Source: Agromyces rhizosphaerae (GTDB taxonomy: Bacteria; Actinomycetota; Actinomycetes; Actinomycetales; Microbacteriaceae). Taken from it: a stretch of 64,000 nt of DNA. A program made the position numbers and the translations under genes. Under the pieces are notes generated by a model, which was given only the letters and a program-made list of their open reading frames with translations, was not told where the DNA came from and did not search any database. The stretch's first letter is position 1. Each line of letters begins with the position of its first letter. This document shows positions 16,375-31,250 of this stretch, piece by piece. Location: assembly GCF_027925245.1 (NCBI RefSeq), contig NZ_BSDP01000001.1, positions 2,294,001 to 2,358,000 on the forward strand. The letters run 5' to 3'.

Positions 16375-17136
16375 GTGTCCCGCACGATCGACGTCAACAG
16401 CGACCTGGGTGAGTCGTTCGGGCAGTGGCGCATGGGCGACGACGAGCAGATGCTCCGCGCGGTCTCGAGCGCGAACGTCGCCTGCGGGTTCCACGGCGGC
16501 GACCCGACGACCATGCTCGAGACCTGCCGGATCGCCGCCGCCTCGGGCGTCGTGATCGGGGCGCATCCGTCGTTCCCCGACCTCGTCGGCTTCGGCCGCA
16601 GGCACCTGCGCGTCTCGCCCGCCGAGCTCGCCGCCGACACCGTCTACCAGCTCGGCGCGCTCGCGGGCGTCGCGACGGCGGCGTCGACCGCCATGCGCTA
16701 CGTGAAGCCGCACGGCGCGATGTACGCGGCCGTGGCCGCCGACCCCGACCTCGCGCAGGCGTTCGTGCGTGCGGTCGCCGCGTTCGACTCCCGGCTCGCC
16801 GTGCTCGGCATGCCGGGTTCCGAGGTGGAGCGGGCGGCGGATGCCGCGGGGCTGCGCTTCGTGGCGGAGGCGTTCGCCGACCGGGGCTACCTCGCGAGCG
16901 GCCACCTCGCGCCGCGCGACGCGCCGGGCGCGCTCGTCACCGACCCCGAGGCCGCCGCGGCCCGCGTGCTGCGGATGGTCGCCGACGGCGAGGTCGAGGC
17001 CGTCGGCGGCGGCACGGTGCGCATCGCGGCCGAGTCCGTGTGCGTGCACGGCGACACCCCCGGCGCGGTCGGCATCGCGCGTGCGGTGCGTGCGGCGCTC
17101 GCCGACGCCGGCATCCCGGTCGGGTCGTTCGCATGA
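16375..17136 (+). CDS. pxpA: 5-oxoprolinase subunit A (LamB/YcsF family)
   Basis: The 253-aa protein opens with the family signature IDVNSDLGESFGQW and contains SANVACGFHGGDP, IGAHPSFPDLVGFGRR, MRYVKPHGAMY and CVHGDTPGAV. PxpA with PxpB and PxpC forms the ATP-dependent prokaryotic 5-oxoprolinase that opens the toxic metabolite 5-oxoproline to glutamate. GTG 16375 follows a -10 box by six bases and starts exactly at the conserved region. Its stop overlaps the pxpB start. Confidence 0.92.
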   Translation: MSRTIDVNSDLGESFGQWRMGDDEQMLRAVSSANVACGFHGGDPTTMLETCRIAAASGVVIGAHPSFPDLVGFGRRHLRVSPAELAADTVYQLGALAGVATAASTAMRYVKPHGAMYAAVAADPDLAQAFVRAVAAFDSRLAVLGMPGSEVERAADAAGLRFVAEAFADRGYLASGHLAPRDAPGALVTDPEAAAARVLRMVADGEVEAVGGGTVRIAAESVCVHGDTPGAVGIARAVRAALADAGIPVGSFA

Positions 17137-17780
17137 CCGCCGCGACGGGCACCGGCGCCCGGCGCCTCCTGCCGTCGGGGGAGCACGCCGTGCTCGTCGA
17201 GTGCGGCTCGGCCGAGGAGGTGCTCGGCCTGCACGCGGCCCTCGTCGCCACGCGTCCCGACGGCGTGGTCGACCTCGTGCCCGCCGCGCGCACCGTGCTG
17301 GTCTCGGTCGACACGTCCCGGATCGCCCTCGAGACGGCCTCGGCGTGGGTGGCGCGCACCGAGCCGGCGGCGGCCGGGTCGGCGGCCGCCGAGCCCGTCG
17401 AGCTGCCCGCACGCTACGACGGCGACGACCTCGCCGCGGCCGCGGACGCCCTCGGCATCTCACCGGACGAGCTGGTCGAGGCTCACCTCGCCGCGACCTG
17501 GCGGGTCGCGTTCACCGGCTTCGCCCCGGGCTTCGGCTACCTCGTGAGCGACGACTGGCCCTACGACGTGCCTCGCCTGGCGAGCCCCCGCACGCGGGTC
17601 CCCGCCGGTTCGATCGGGCTCGCCGGGTCGTACTCGGGCGTCTACCCCCGCGAGAGCCCCGGCGGCTGGCAGCTGATCGGCCGCACCGACGCCGTGCTGT
17701 GGGACGCCGCCGCCGATCCGCCCGCGCGCCTCGTGCCGGGTGCGGCCGTGCGCTTCGTCCGCGGGGAGGTCGGGTCGTGA
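17133..17780 (+). CDS. pxpB: 5-oxoprolinase subunit B (allophanate hydrolase subunit 1 family)
   Basis: The 215-aa protein carries the KipI/PxpB signature: LLPSGEHAVLVECG near the start, ELPARYDGDDLAAAADALG mid-chain, then FTGFAPGFGYL and the PRTRVPAGSIGLAG loop. It starts with an ATGA overlap on pxpA and ends with a GTGA overlap on pxpC, so the three subunits are translationally coupled. The Ala/Glu-rich linker near residues 75-85 is longer than usual. Confidence 0.92.
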   Translation: MTAATGTGARRLLPSGEHAVLVECGSAEEVLGLHAALVATRPDGVVDLVPAARTVLVSVDTSRIALETASAWVARTEPAAAGSAAAEPVELPARYDGDDLAAAADALGISPDELVEAHLAATWRVAFTGFAPGFGYLVSDDWPYDVPRLASPRTRVPAGSIGLAGSYSGVYPRESPGGWQLIGRTDAVLWDAAADPPARLVPGAAVRFVRGEVGS

Positions 17781-18640
17781 GCGGCCGGCTGACCGTGGTC
17801 GAGCCCGGCCCCCTGACCCTCGTCGAGGATCGCGGCCGACCGGGCTGGGCGCACCTCGGGGTGGGCGGGTCCGGCGCGGCCGACCGGGCGGCGCTCGGTC
17901 TGGCCAACCGACTCGTCGGCAACGCCCCGCACGCCGCGGCGCTCGAGTGCACGATCGGCGGGCTGCGACTGCGCTTCGACGACGACGCGTGGTTCGCGGT
18001 CGCGGGCGCGTGGGGCGACGTCGCCCTCGACGGCGTCGCGGTACGCCCCGAGACGGCGACGCGGGCCGTCGCGGGCGCCGAGCTCGTGCTGCCGACGGCC
18101 GCGCACGGCCTGCGCTACGTCGTCGCGGTGCGCGGCGGCATCGCCGTGCCGCGGGTGCTCGGCTCGCGCTCGCGCGACACGCTCGCCGGCCTCGGGCCGG
18201 ACCCGCTCGCCGCGGGCGACGCGCTGCCGGTCGGCGACGCGGTCTCGGGTGCCATCCCCGCGCTCGACCGGCTCACCGCCTGGGCGCCGGTCGACGACCA
18301 GGTCGAGGCGGGGCTGCTGCCCGGCCCGCGCGCCGACTGGTTCACCGAGGAGTCCCGGCTCGCGCTCTTCGACTCGGTCTGGCGGGTGTCGCCGAACTCC
18401 GACCGCATCGGCGTGCGCCTCGAGGGCCCGCCGCTCGAGCGGCTCGTGCCGGGCGAGCTCGCGAGCGAGGGCGTCGTGCGGGGCTCGGTGCAGGTGCCGC
18501 CCGAGGGCACGCCGACCGTGCTGCTCGCCGACCACCCGGTCACGGGCGGGTACCCGGTGGTCGCGGTCGTGTCGGAGGCTTCGGTCGACCGCTTCGCGCA
18601 GCTGCGACCCGGGCAGTCCGTGCGGTTCCGGCACGCCTGA
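17777..18640 (+). CDS. pxpC: 5-oxoprolinase subunit C (biotin-dependent carboxyltransferase/AHS2 family)
   Basis: The 287-aa KipA/PxpC-type protein contains LTLVEDRGRPGWAHLGVGGS, SGAADRAALGLANRLVGN, VAVRGGIAVPRVLGSRSRDT, RIGVRLEGPPLER and VLLADHPVTGGYPVVAVV, the family landmarks. It completes the PxpABC enzyme. Start GTG 17777 overlaps the pxpB stop by four bases. A hairpin that could serve as a bidirectional terminator lies just after the stop. Confidence 0.92.
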   Translation: MSGRLTVVEPGPLTLVEDRGRPGWAHLGVGGSGAADRAALGLANRLVGNAPHAAALECTIGGLRLRFDDDAWFAVAGAWGDVALDGVAVRPETATRAVAGAELVLPTAAHGLRYVVAVRGGIAVPRVLGSRSRDTLAGLGPDPLAAGDALPVGDAVSGAIPALDRLTAWAPVDDQVEAGLLPGPRADWFTEESRLALFDSVWRVSPNSDRIGVRLEGPPLERLVPGELASEGVVRGSVQVPPEGTPTVLLADHPVTGGYPVVAVVSEASVDRFAQLRPGQSVRFRHA

Positions 18641-18671
18641 GCGGGCACGCCCGCTGCCGCGGCGTCAGGCG
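18634..18671. terminator. Possible bidirectional terminator between convergent pxpC and spermidine-synthase-like gene
   Basis: A two-tier inverted repeat: outer arms CGCCTGA/TCAGGCG include both genes' stop codons, and inner arms AGCGGG/CCCGCT enclose a CACG loop. There is no T-run, so confidence is moderate at best. Confidence 0.4.
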
Positions 18672-19525
18672 TTCGGCTTGGTGAGGAAGATCGACCGCGC
18701 TGGCGGCGGCGACGGCACCGCGGTGGCATCGGTCACGAACGGGGCGCCGGCGGTGAACCGGCGCAGCTCCTCGCCGGACACGACCTTCGCCGGGGCGGGG
18801 TCGCTCGCGAGCAGGCGCGGCAGCTGCGCGAACGGCAGCTCGTGCGGGCTCGCGTAGGCCACCACGTTGCCGAAGCGCCGGCCCTTGAGCATGCCGGGGT
18901 CCGCGGCGATCGCCACCTCCGGCAGCACCCGCGAGAGCGTCGCGACCTGGCCGCGCGCGAACGCGAGCCCGGCGCCGTCGGCGATGTTCACGACGAGGAT
19001 GCCCCGGGGCGCGAGCAGCGGCGTCAGCAGCTCGTAGAACTCGGTGCTCGTGACGTGGGCCGGAGTGCGCGAGCCCGAGAAGATGTCGACCACCACGATG
19101 TCGGCGCGGCCGTGCAGCCCGCGCGGCAGGCGCGCGGCGACCTCGCGCGCGTCGCCGTGCCGCACGCGGATCTGCGCGCCGCGCGGCAGCGGCAGGTGCT
19201 CGCGCACGAACTCCACGAGGTCGGACTCGAGCTCCACCACCTGCTGCCGGGAGCCCGGGCGGGTCGCGGCCACGTAGCGGGGCAGCGTCAGCGCGCCGCC
19301 GCCGAGGTGCACCGCCGTGATCGGCTCGCCCGCATCGGCGACGAGGTCGATCGCGTGCCCGATGCGCCGCACGTACTCGAAGCCGAGCCACTCGGGCCGT
19401 TCGAGGTCGACGTGCGACTGCGGGGTGCCGTCGACGTAGAGGGTCCACGAGCCGGGCCGGCCGCGCTCCTCCTCGAGCCGGGCGCGATGCCCGCTCGCGG
19501 CGAGGGTGCGTTCGGGCTCGGACAT
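18665..19525 (-). CDS. Spermidine-synthase-like / class I SAM-fold protein, copy 2 of tandem pair
   Basis: The 286-aa protein has a Rossmann methyltransferase-like core: TAVHLGGGALTLPRYVAA (motif I near residue 70), QQVVELESDLVEFVREHLPL, IRVRHGDAREVAARLP and IVVVDIFSGSRTPAH. It matches actinobacterial fused-spermidine-synthase-like proteins. The catalytic aspartates of true aminopropyltransferases are not evident, so polyamine synthesis is unproven. It is paralogous to the gene at 19535-20293 directly upstream. It has its own -10 box that overlaps that gene's stop codon. Confidence 0.78.
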   Translation of the reverse strand: MSEPERTLAASGHRARLEEERGRPGSWTLYVDGTPQSHVDLERPEWLGFEYVRRIGHAIDLVADAGEPITAVHLGGGALTLPRYVAATRPGSRQQVVELESDLVEFVREHLPLPRGAQIRVRHGDAREVAARLPRGLHGRADIVVVDIFSGSRTPAHVTSTEFYELLTPLLAPRGILVVNIADGAGLAFARGQVATLSRVLPEVAIAADPGMLKGRRFGNVVAYASPHELPFAQLPRLLASDPAPAKVVSGEELRRFTAGAPFVTDATAVPSPPPARSIFLTKPNA

Positions 19526-19531
19526 GCGGCC

Positions 19532-19537
19532 ACGCTA
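19532..19537 (-). promoter_or_regulatory. -10 box that contains the upstream gene's stop codon
   Basis: Minus-strand TAGCGT is 6 bases before ATG 19525. Its first three bases are the TAG stop codon of the upstream paralogue (19535-19537), so termination of one gene and promotion of the next share the same bases. Confidence 0.55.
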
Positions 19538-20293
19538 CCCGAGCGGGCCGGCCCCGAGCCGGTCGCGGACCTCGTCGGGGCCGAACACGAACGCGGGGTG
19601 GGGGCCGGCCTGCCGCAGCGCGTCGAGCCGGCCGGCCATCCGCGCGCCGCCGCCGCCGACGAGCACGACGTTGCCGCCGCGCTCGCCCGCGAGCAGGTCG
19701 CTCGGCCCGAGCGCCAGGAGGTCGCCGAACACCTCCGCGAGCACCGCCGCGACCGCGCGCACGCGGCGGAGGTCCCCCTCGTCCACCACGTTGGCGATCA
19801 CGATGCCGCCGGGCACGAGCCCGCGCACGCGCCGGTACCAGTCCGCCGAGTCCGCGAAGCCCGGCGCCTCGAGGCCCACGTAGGCGTCGACGATCGCCAC
19901 GTCGTAGGGCCCGGCCAGCGTTGGCAGCACCTCGGCCGCGTCGCCCACCCGCACGCGGACCGACCGGGCGGTCGCCGCATCCAGGGGCATCCGCTCGTCG
20001 ACCGCCCGCACCACCTCGGGGTCGGCCTCGATCACCACCTGCCGCGAGCCCGGCCGGGTCGCCGCCACGTGCCGAGCGAGCGTCATGGCCCCGCCGCCGA
20101 CGTGCAGCACCCGCATCGGCTCGCCGGGCGGGCGCGCGACCGCGAGCACGGCGCCGACGCGGTGGGCGTAGTCGTAGTGCAGTCGCACCGGGCGCGACGG
20201 GTCGACCACGGACTGGGGGCGGTCGTCGACGATCAGCTCGAGCGCCCCCGCGAACACGGGACTCGGCTCGACGCGCACGCGGGATCGGTTCAT
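19535..20293 (-). CDS. Spermidine-synthase-like / class I SAM-fold protein, copy 1 of tandem pair
   Basis: The 252-aa paralogue of the downstream gene has MRVLHVGGGAMTLARHVAAT, QVVIEADPEVVRAVDERMPL, VRVRVGDAAEVLPTLAG and VAIVDAYVGLEAPG in the same positions. Both share the RPGSR-QQV/QVV block, consistent with tandem duplication and strong divergence. AAGGGG is spaced five bases before ATG 20293, so this copy is a leadered gene unlike its neighbour. Substrate unknown. Confidence 0.75.
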   Translation of the reverse strand: MNRSRVRVEPSPVFAGALELIVDDRPQSVVDPSRPVRLHYDYAHRVGAVLAVARPPGEPMRVLHVGGGAMTLARHVAATRPGSRQVVIEADPEVVRAVDERMPLDAATARSVRVRVGDAAEVLPTLAGPYDVAIVDAYVGLEAPGFADSADWYRRVRGLVPGGIVIANVVDEGDLRRVRAVAAVLAEVFGDLLALGPSDLLAGERGGNVVLVGGGGARMAGRLDALRQAGPHPAFVFGPDEVRDRLGAGPLG

Positions 20294-20360
20294 CGGCACC
20301 CCTTCAGCGGTGATGCATCCGGCTTATACCCCAGCAATCGCGGGAGGTCAAGAATCGGAC

Positions 20361-20389
20361 TGGACACGGCGTGGCATCCGACCTATAGT
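20361..20389 (+). promoter_or_regulatory. rpoBC promoter (sigma-A type)
   Basis: TGGACA (20361-20366) and TATAGT (20384-20389) are separated by exactly 17 bases, the best consensus-like promoter in the window. The expected start is about 20396. This leaves a leader of about 175 nt (to 20571) with no gene and no obvious structure. The rest of the gap 20294-20360 is AT-richer than its surroundings and holds no gene. Confidence 0.75.
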
Positions 20390-20571
20390 TAACCTTTGCG
20401 CTCCCAGACCATCTCTGCCTTCATATTGCGGTCGGCTTCGTGTGTCCGGAGACATCGGCGGATTCGGCGTCCGTCGGCGTGCCCGGCACCTACGCAACAC
20501 GTGAGTCTGCGGGGTACTTCCACCACTACTGACGGTAATCCGGCCCGACGGGGCCCATGGAGGTAATTTCC

Positions 20572-24063
<3,492 letters not shown>

Positions 24064-24107
24064 ACCAGGCCGATAGAAGAACCTCAGGAACATCTCTAGG
24101 AGAGAAA

Positions 24108-28019
<3,912 letters not shown>

Positions 28020-28033
28020 TCACGCCGACACGC

Positions 28034-28065
28034 ACGAGGGCCCCGGAGCGATCCGGGGCCCTCGT
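28034..28065 (+). terminator. rpoBC terminator hairpin
   Basis: A perfect 13-bp GC-rich stem (ACGAGGGCCCCGG and its complement) with a 6-base AGCGAT loop starts 15 bases after the rpoC stop. The following sequence has scattered T but no long U-tract. Confidence 0.8.
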
Positions 28066-28104
28066 CGTGTGTGGAGAACGTGCGGACCGGATGAGGTGCT
28101 CGTC

Positions 28105-28110
28105 TAGGCT
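28105..28110 (+). promoter_or_regulatory. Putative -10 box for the 28134 gene
   Basis: TAGGCT implies a transcript start near 28117, followed by an AAGGGA ribosome-binding site and ATG 28134. It gives the first gene after rpoC its own promoter. Confidence 0.45.
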
Positions 28111-28133
28111 CGCCGGGGCGAAGGGAACCTGCG

Positions 28134-28817
28134 ATGGCGAGTGACAACGGGGCGGCCGGCGGGCGCCGGTCCCGCACCATCCCGATCCTGATCTCCGTGG
28201 CGAGCGTGCTCGCGGTCGCGAGCGCGGTGATGGTCGCGCTGCTCCTCGTCGCCCCGGCGGACGCGTCGGACCCCGTCGCCGTGCCGTCGAGCGCTGCGAC
28301 TCCCGAGCCGACGACGGATGCCGCTCCGAGCGAGCCATCGCCGTCGGCGGCGACGGATCCGCGTGCGCTGGTGCCGGACACCTGCGAGGGGATCTACACG
28401 CGCGACTGGGCGACCGAGCTGGACCCGCTGGTGCTGAACCCCGCGTGGGCGGCGCCCGAGGGACTGCGCGGCTCGAAGGACCCGGTGCTCACCGGGCTCC
28501 TCGACCGGGGCACGACGGAACTCATCTGCACATGGGGCTTTCCCACCCACCCCGGCCACTTCGGCATCACCACCGAGATCGCGACTGTGGGCGAGGCGCT
28601 CGCCGAAGAGTCGGTGGTGGCCGCTGCCGGTCAGGGCTACGACTGCTATGACGAGCTCACCGGCACCCGGTGCATCATCCAGTGGGAGCACTCCGAGGGT
28701 GACGGTCGGGGCGGCGAATCGCACTTCCTCCGCGACGGGCTGTGGTCGGCGACCTCCTGGGTGAACGTCCCCGCCGACGGCTACACCCACGACATCGTCG
28801 CGGCGATCTGGGGCTGA
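28134..28817 (+). CDS. Secreted or membrane-anchored hypothetical protein at the edge of the T7SS-like cluster
   Basis: The 227-aa protein has a basic N-terminus, one hydrophobic segment (TIPILISVASVLAVASAVMV, residues about 16-42), a Ser/Pro/Ala/Thr-rich linker (45-80) and an extracellular domain with four cysteines (DTCEGIY, ELICTWGF, DCYDEL, RCIIQW) that probably form two disulfides. I do not recognise the fold. It could be a cell-envelope accessory of the following secretion cluster, but it has its own promoter and may be unrelated. Confidence 0.6.
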   Translation: MASDNGAAGGRRSRTIPILISVASVLAVASAVMVALLLVAPADASDPVAVPSSAATPEPTTDAAPSEPSPSAATDPRALVPDTCEGIYTRDWATELDPLVLNPAWAAPEGLRGSKDPVLTGLLDRGTTELICTWGFPTHPGHFGITTEIATVGEALAEESVVAAAGQGYDCYDELTGTRCIIQWEHSEGDGRGGESHFLRDGLWSATSWVNVPADGYTHDIVAAIWG

Positions 28818-28893
28818 GCCCACCGGCCGTCCGACCGGCGGCACACCCCGCGACACCCGTGCGCGGCGCCCGGCTGAGGGCGGCTCGCGTTGC

Positions 28894-28899
28894 TAGAGT
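28894..28899 (+). promoter_or_regulatory. Putative -10 box for the 28941 gene
   Basis: TAGAGT, with GGAAGGGG and ATG 28941 downstream. The expected transcript start is near 28906. Confidence 0.42.
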
Positions 28900-28940
28900 G
28901 ACCGCGACGGGGCGCTCGGCGCGCCCGGAAGGGGTGCCAC

Positions 28941-29912
28941 ATGAGCGACACGACGCCCGGATCTCGGCCCGAGGACGAGCCCACGAGCACGCCGCAGGCC
29001 GACACCGGTGAGACCGACACGACGACGGGTGCGGATGCCGCGCCGGCCGACGCCGCACCGGCGTCCGAGCCGCCCGCACCGCCTGCGCCGCCCGCCGAGA
29101 CCCCGCAGGAGTCGGACACCTCCGAGCTCGATGCCGCCGTGCAGCGCGCCCAGGCCGACCACCCGGCGCCCGCGGCCGAGGCCGCCGAGGAGCCCGCTGC
29201 CGAGGCCGAGGCCCCGCAGTCCGAGGAGACGCCCGCCGCCGAGGAGTCCGAGGCGCCCACCGAGCGCATGCCCGCCGCCGACGAGGCTCCGACGACCGAG
29301 CCGCCCGCTCCGGTGGCACCGGCCGCGCCGGCACCGCCCGAGTCCGAGCAGCAGCGCGCCATCTACGTGCAGGCCCCCACGCCGCCGCGCGCGAAGGGCA
29401 ACCGCGGGTTCGGCGTGCTCGTCGGACTGATCGCGACCGTCGCATTCGCCGCGCTCTACGCGCTCGCCGGCTACCTGCTGGTGTTCGTGCAGGGCTCGAC
29501 CGCCGAACCGGTGGACGCGTTCGTGCAGTTCCTCGGCCACCCCGCGTTCTGGGTGCCCGTGCTCGTATTCTTCCTGGCCTTCATCCTGCTGGCCGCGATC
29601 GTCAACCGGAACGGCTGGTGGGCGTACGCGGTGTTCGGCCTGCTGGTCGGCATCGTCGTCTACTTCTCGTACGTCGGCGGCGCGCTGGTGGGCGAGGCCT
29701 GGAACCTGACCCCCGCCGAGGTCGGCGACTTCGTCGCGGCGCGCTGGCTCGACCCGCGCGCGATCCTCGCCGGCGTCTTCGCCCGCGAGGTGACGCTGTG
29801 GTTCGGCGCCTGGGTCGCCGCCCGCGGCCGCACCGTGACCGCCCGCAACCGCGCGGCGGTCGAGGAGTACGACCGCCAGCTCCAGGCGGGACCGCAGCTG
29901 TCGCGCCCCTGA
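28941..29912 (+). CDS. Multi-spanning membrane protein with long acidic Pro/Ala/Glu-rich N-terminus
   Basis: The 323-aa protein has about 150 disordered residues rich in E, A, P and T, then three or four membrane segments: FGVLVGLIATVAFAALYALA, FWVPVLVFFLAFILLAAIV, AYAVFGLLVGIVVYFSYVGG and a weaker one near LWFGAWVAARG. No enzymatic motif is seen. A long charged cytoplasmic tail joined to a small membrane domain could act as a scaffold. Its place between rpoC and the RDD-FHA gene suggests, but does not prove, a role in the secretion cluster. It ends at a 16-bp hairpin. Confidence 0.6.
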   Translation: MSDTTPGSRPEDEPTSTPQADTGETDTTTGADAAPADAAPASEPPAPPAPPAETPQESDTSELDAAVQRAQADHPAPAAEAAEEPAAEAEAPQSEETPAAEESEAPTERMPAADEAPTTEPPAPVAPAAPAPPESEQQRAIYVQAPTPPRAKGNRGFGVLVGLIATVAFAALYALAGYLLVFVQGSTAEPVDAFVQFLGHPAFWVPVLVFFLAFILLAAIVNRNGWWAYAVFGLLVGIVVYFSYVGGALVGEAWNLTPAEVGDFVAARWLDPRAILAGVFAREVTLWFGAWVAARGRTVTARNRAAVEEYDRQLQAGPQLSRP

Positions 29913-29921
29913 GTCGCAGAC

Positions 29922-29960
29922 GACGGATGCCGCGGACGGATGCCGTCCGCGGCATCCGTC
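29922..29960 (+). terminator. Perfect 16-bp hairpin after the 28941 gene
   Basis: Arms 29922-29937 and 29945-29960 pair perfectly around a 7-base GGATGCC loop. The arms themselves contain GGATGCC and GGCATCC, the heptamer that recurs in other intergenic hairpins here. Likely a transcription terminator. Confidence 0.65.
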
Positions 29961-30007
29961 TGTCCACGGTCGGTGCCCGATGCGCATCGGCCGCCTCGCC
30001 GCGCACG

Positions 30008-30013
30008 TAGGGT
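30008..30013 (+). promoter_or_regulatory. Putative -10 box of the T7SS-like operon
   Basis: TAGGGT follows the hairpin terminator and precedes GTG 30132 by about 120 bases, suggesting a leader for the RDD-FHA/EssC-like transcript. No clear -35. Confidence 0.35.
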
Positions 30014-30131
30014 GGAACCCCGGTGGTGAGCGCTCCCCATCGACAGCGCCCCGCCGAGGTGGTCTCCTCGAGTGCGGGCGTCTCGTCACCGGCAGCGGTG
30101 CGCGTATGCGCCGACGAGGAAGGAAGCCGGC

Positions 30132-31250
30132 GTGAGCGTCACCACCCCGACGGATGCCCCGGGCGAGCCCGGGACGATCACGGCCGCCATCACGGGACTG
30201 GCGGACGCCGACGCGCTCGGGGTGCGATCGGCGCCGACCGGTCGCCGCGCGCTCGCGTTCACGATCGACGCCGCGATCTGGTCGGTGCTCGCCGCACCGG
30301 GAGTGATCGGCGCGGTCGTGCTGCTGCGCGTCCTGCTCCCCGCCGCGCTGGGCGAGGCATCCGCCGCCCCCGCCGATCTCCTGCTGCCCTCGATCCTCGT
30401 GCTCGTGAGCCAGGTGCTCCTCGCGGCGTTCGGGCTGGTGCAGCTCGTCCTGCACGGTCGGCGCGGCGTCACCGTGGGCAAGGCGAGCCTGGGCCTGCGC
30501 AGCGTCGGCGTGGTCGCACTCGGCCGCCCCGGCTTCTGGCGCATCACCGGGCGGGCGACCGTGCTGTGGCTGGCCTGGTCGGTCCTCCCGGTCGTCGGGC
30601 CCGCGCTGCTGTTCGCGTCGGGCCTGTGGGACCCGAGCGGGCGCGGGCGCAGCTGGCTCGACCGGCTCGGATCGGTCTGGCTCGTCGACGCGCGCCACGG
30701 GCTCGACCCGGCCGACCCGAAGGCCGTGCGGCAGGCGCGACGTGCGCTCGTCCCGCCGCCGTCCACCCGGCGCGAGTCGCTGCCGTCGCTGGCAACGGAT
30801 GCCGCGGGCGCACCCGCACTCGTCCCCGCGGCGCGCTCCGCGTCGGGCGTGGTCACCGCCCCCGCCGCAGAGTCCGCCTGGGTACCGCCCGAGCTCGCCG
30901 GCAACCCGCGCGACGCGGTGCTCGTGCTCGACGACGGCAGCCGGGTCGACGTCGCCGGCGACGGGCTGCTCGGCCGCGCCCCGGAGCCGCGTGTCGGCGA
31001 GCGGGTGGTGCAGCTGCTGCCGCTCGACGATCCGCGCATGGAGATCTCGAAGACGCATGCCGCGTTCGGCATCGACGACGCCGGGTTCTGGATCGCCGAT
31101 CGCGGATCCACGAACGGCACCTCGGTCGCCGAGCCGGGTCGGGCCGCGGTCGTCCTCGCCGCGGGGGAGCGCACCGTGCTCGCGTGGGGTGCGCGCGTGG
31201 AGGTCGGCGGCAGGTCGTTCACGGTCGAGCGCGCGGAGGTCGGCGCATGA
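30132..31250 (+). CDS. RDD-family membrane protein with C-terminal FHA domain
   Basis: The 372-aa protein has an RDD-type membrane domain with three hydrophobic segments between residues about 40 and 170 (ALAFTIDAAIWSVLAAPGVI, LLLPSILVLVSQVLLAAFGL, LWLAWSVLPVVGPALLFASG). A disordered linker follows, then a forkhead-associated domain (about 285-365) with DPRMEISKTHAAF and DRGSTNGTSV, the phosphothreonine-binding loops. RDD-FHA proteins often accompany actinobacterial T7SS-like clusters. GTG 30132 is preceded by GGAAG. Its stop overlaps the ATG of the next gene (ATGA), so it is probably coupled to the secretion ATPase. Confidence 0.8.
   Translation: MSVTTPTDAPGEPGTITAAITGLADADALGVRSAPTGRRALAFTIDAAIWSVLAAPGVIGAVVLLRVLLPAALGEASAAPADLLLPSILVLVSQVLLAAFGLVQLVLHGRRGVTVGKASLGLRSVGVVALGRPGFWRITGRATVLWLAWSVLPVVGPALLFASGLWDPSGRGRSWLDRLGSVWLVDARHGLDPADPKAVRQARRALVPPPSTRRESLPSLATDAAGAPALVPAARSASGVVTAPAAESAWVPPELAGNPRDAVLVLDDGSRVDVAGDGLLGRAPEPRVGERVVQLLPLDDPRMEISKTHAAFGIDDAGFWIADRGSTNGTSVAEPGRAAVVLAAGERTVLAWGARVEVGGRSFTVERAEVGA

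Noticed and set aside
20294..20571. A tRNA or small RNA in the gap before rpoB
   Set aside because: No cloverleaf or terminator-like structure was found; the gap is accounted for by a promoter and leader.
29922..29960. Hairpins with GGATGCC as CRISPR repeats
   Set aside because: They are single palindromes at gene ends, not spaced arrays with unique spacers.
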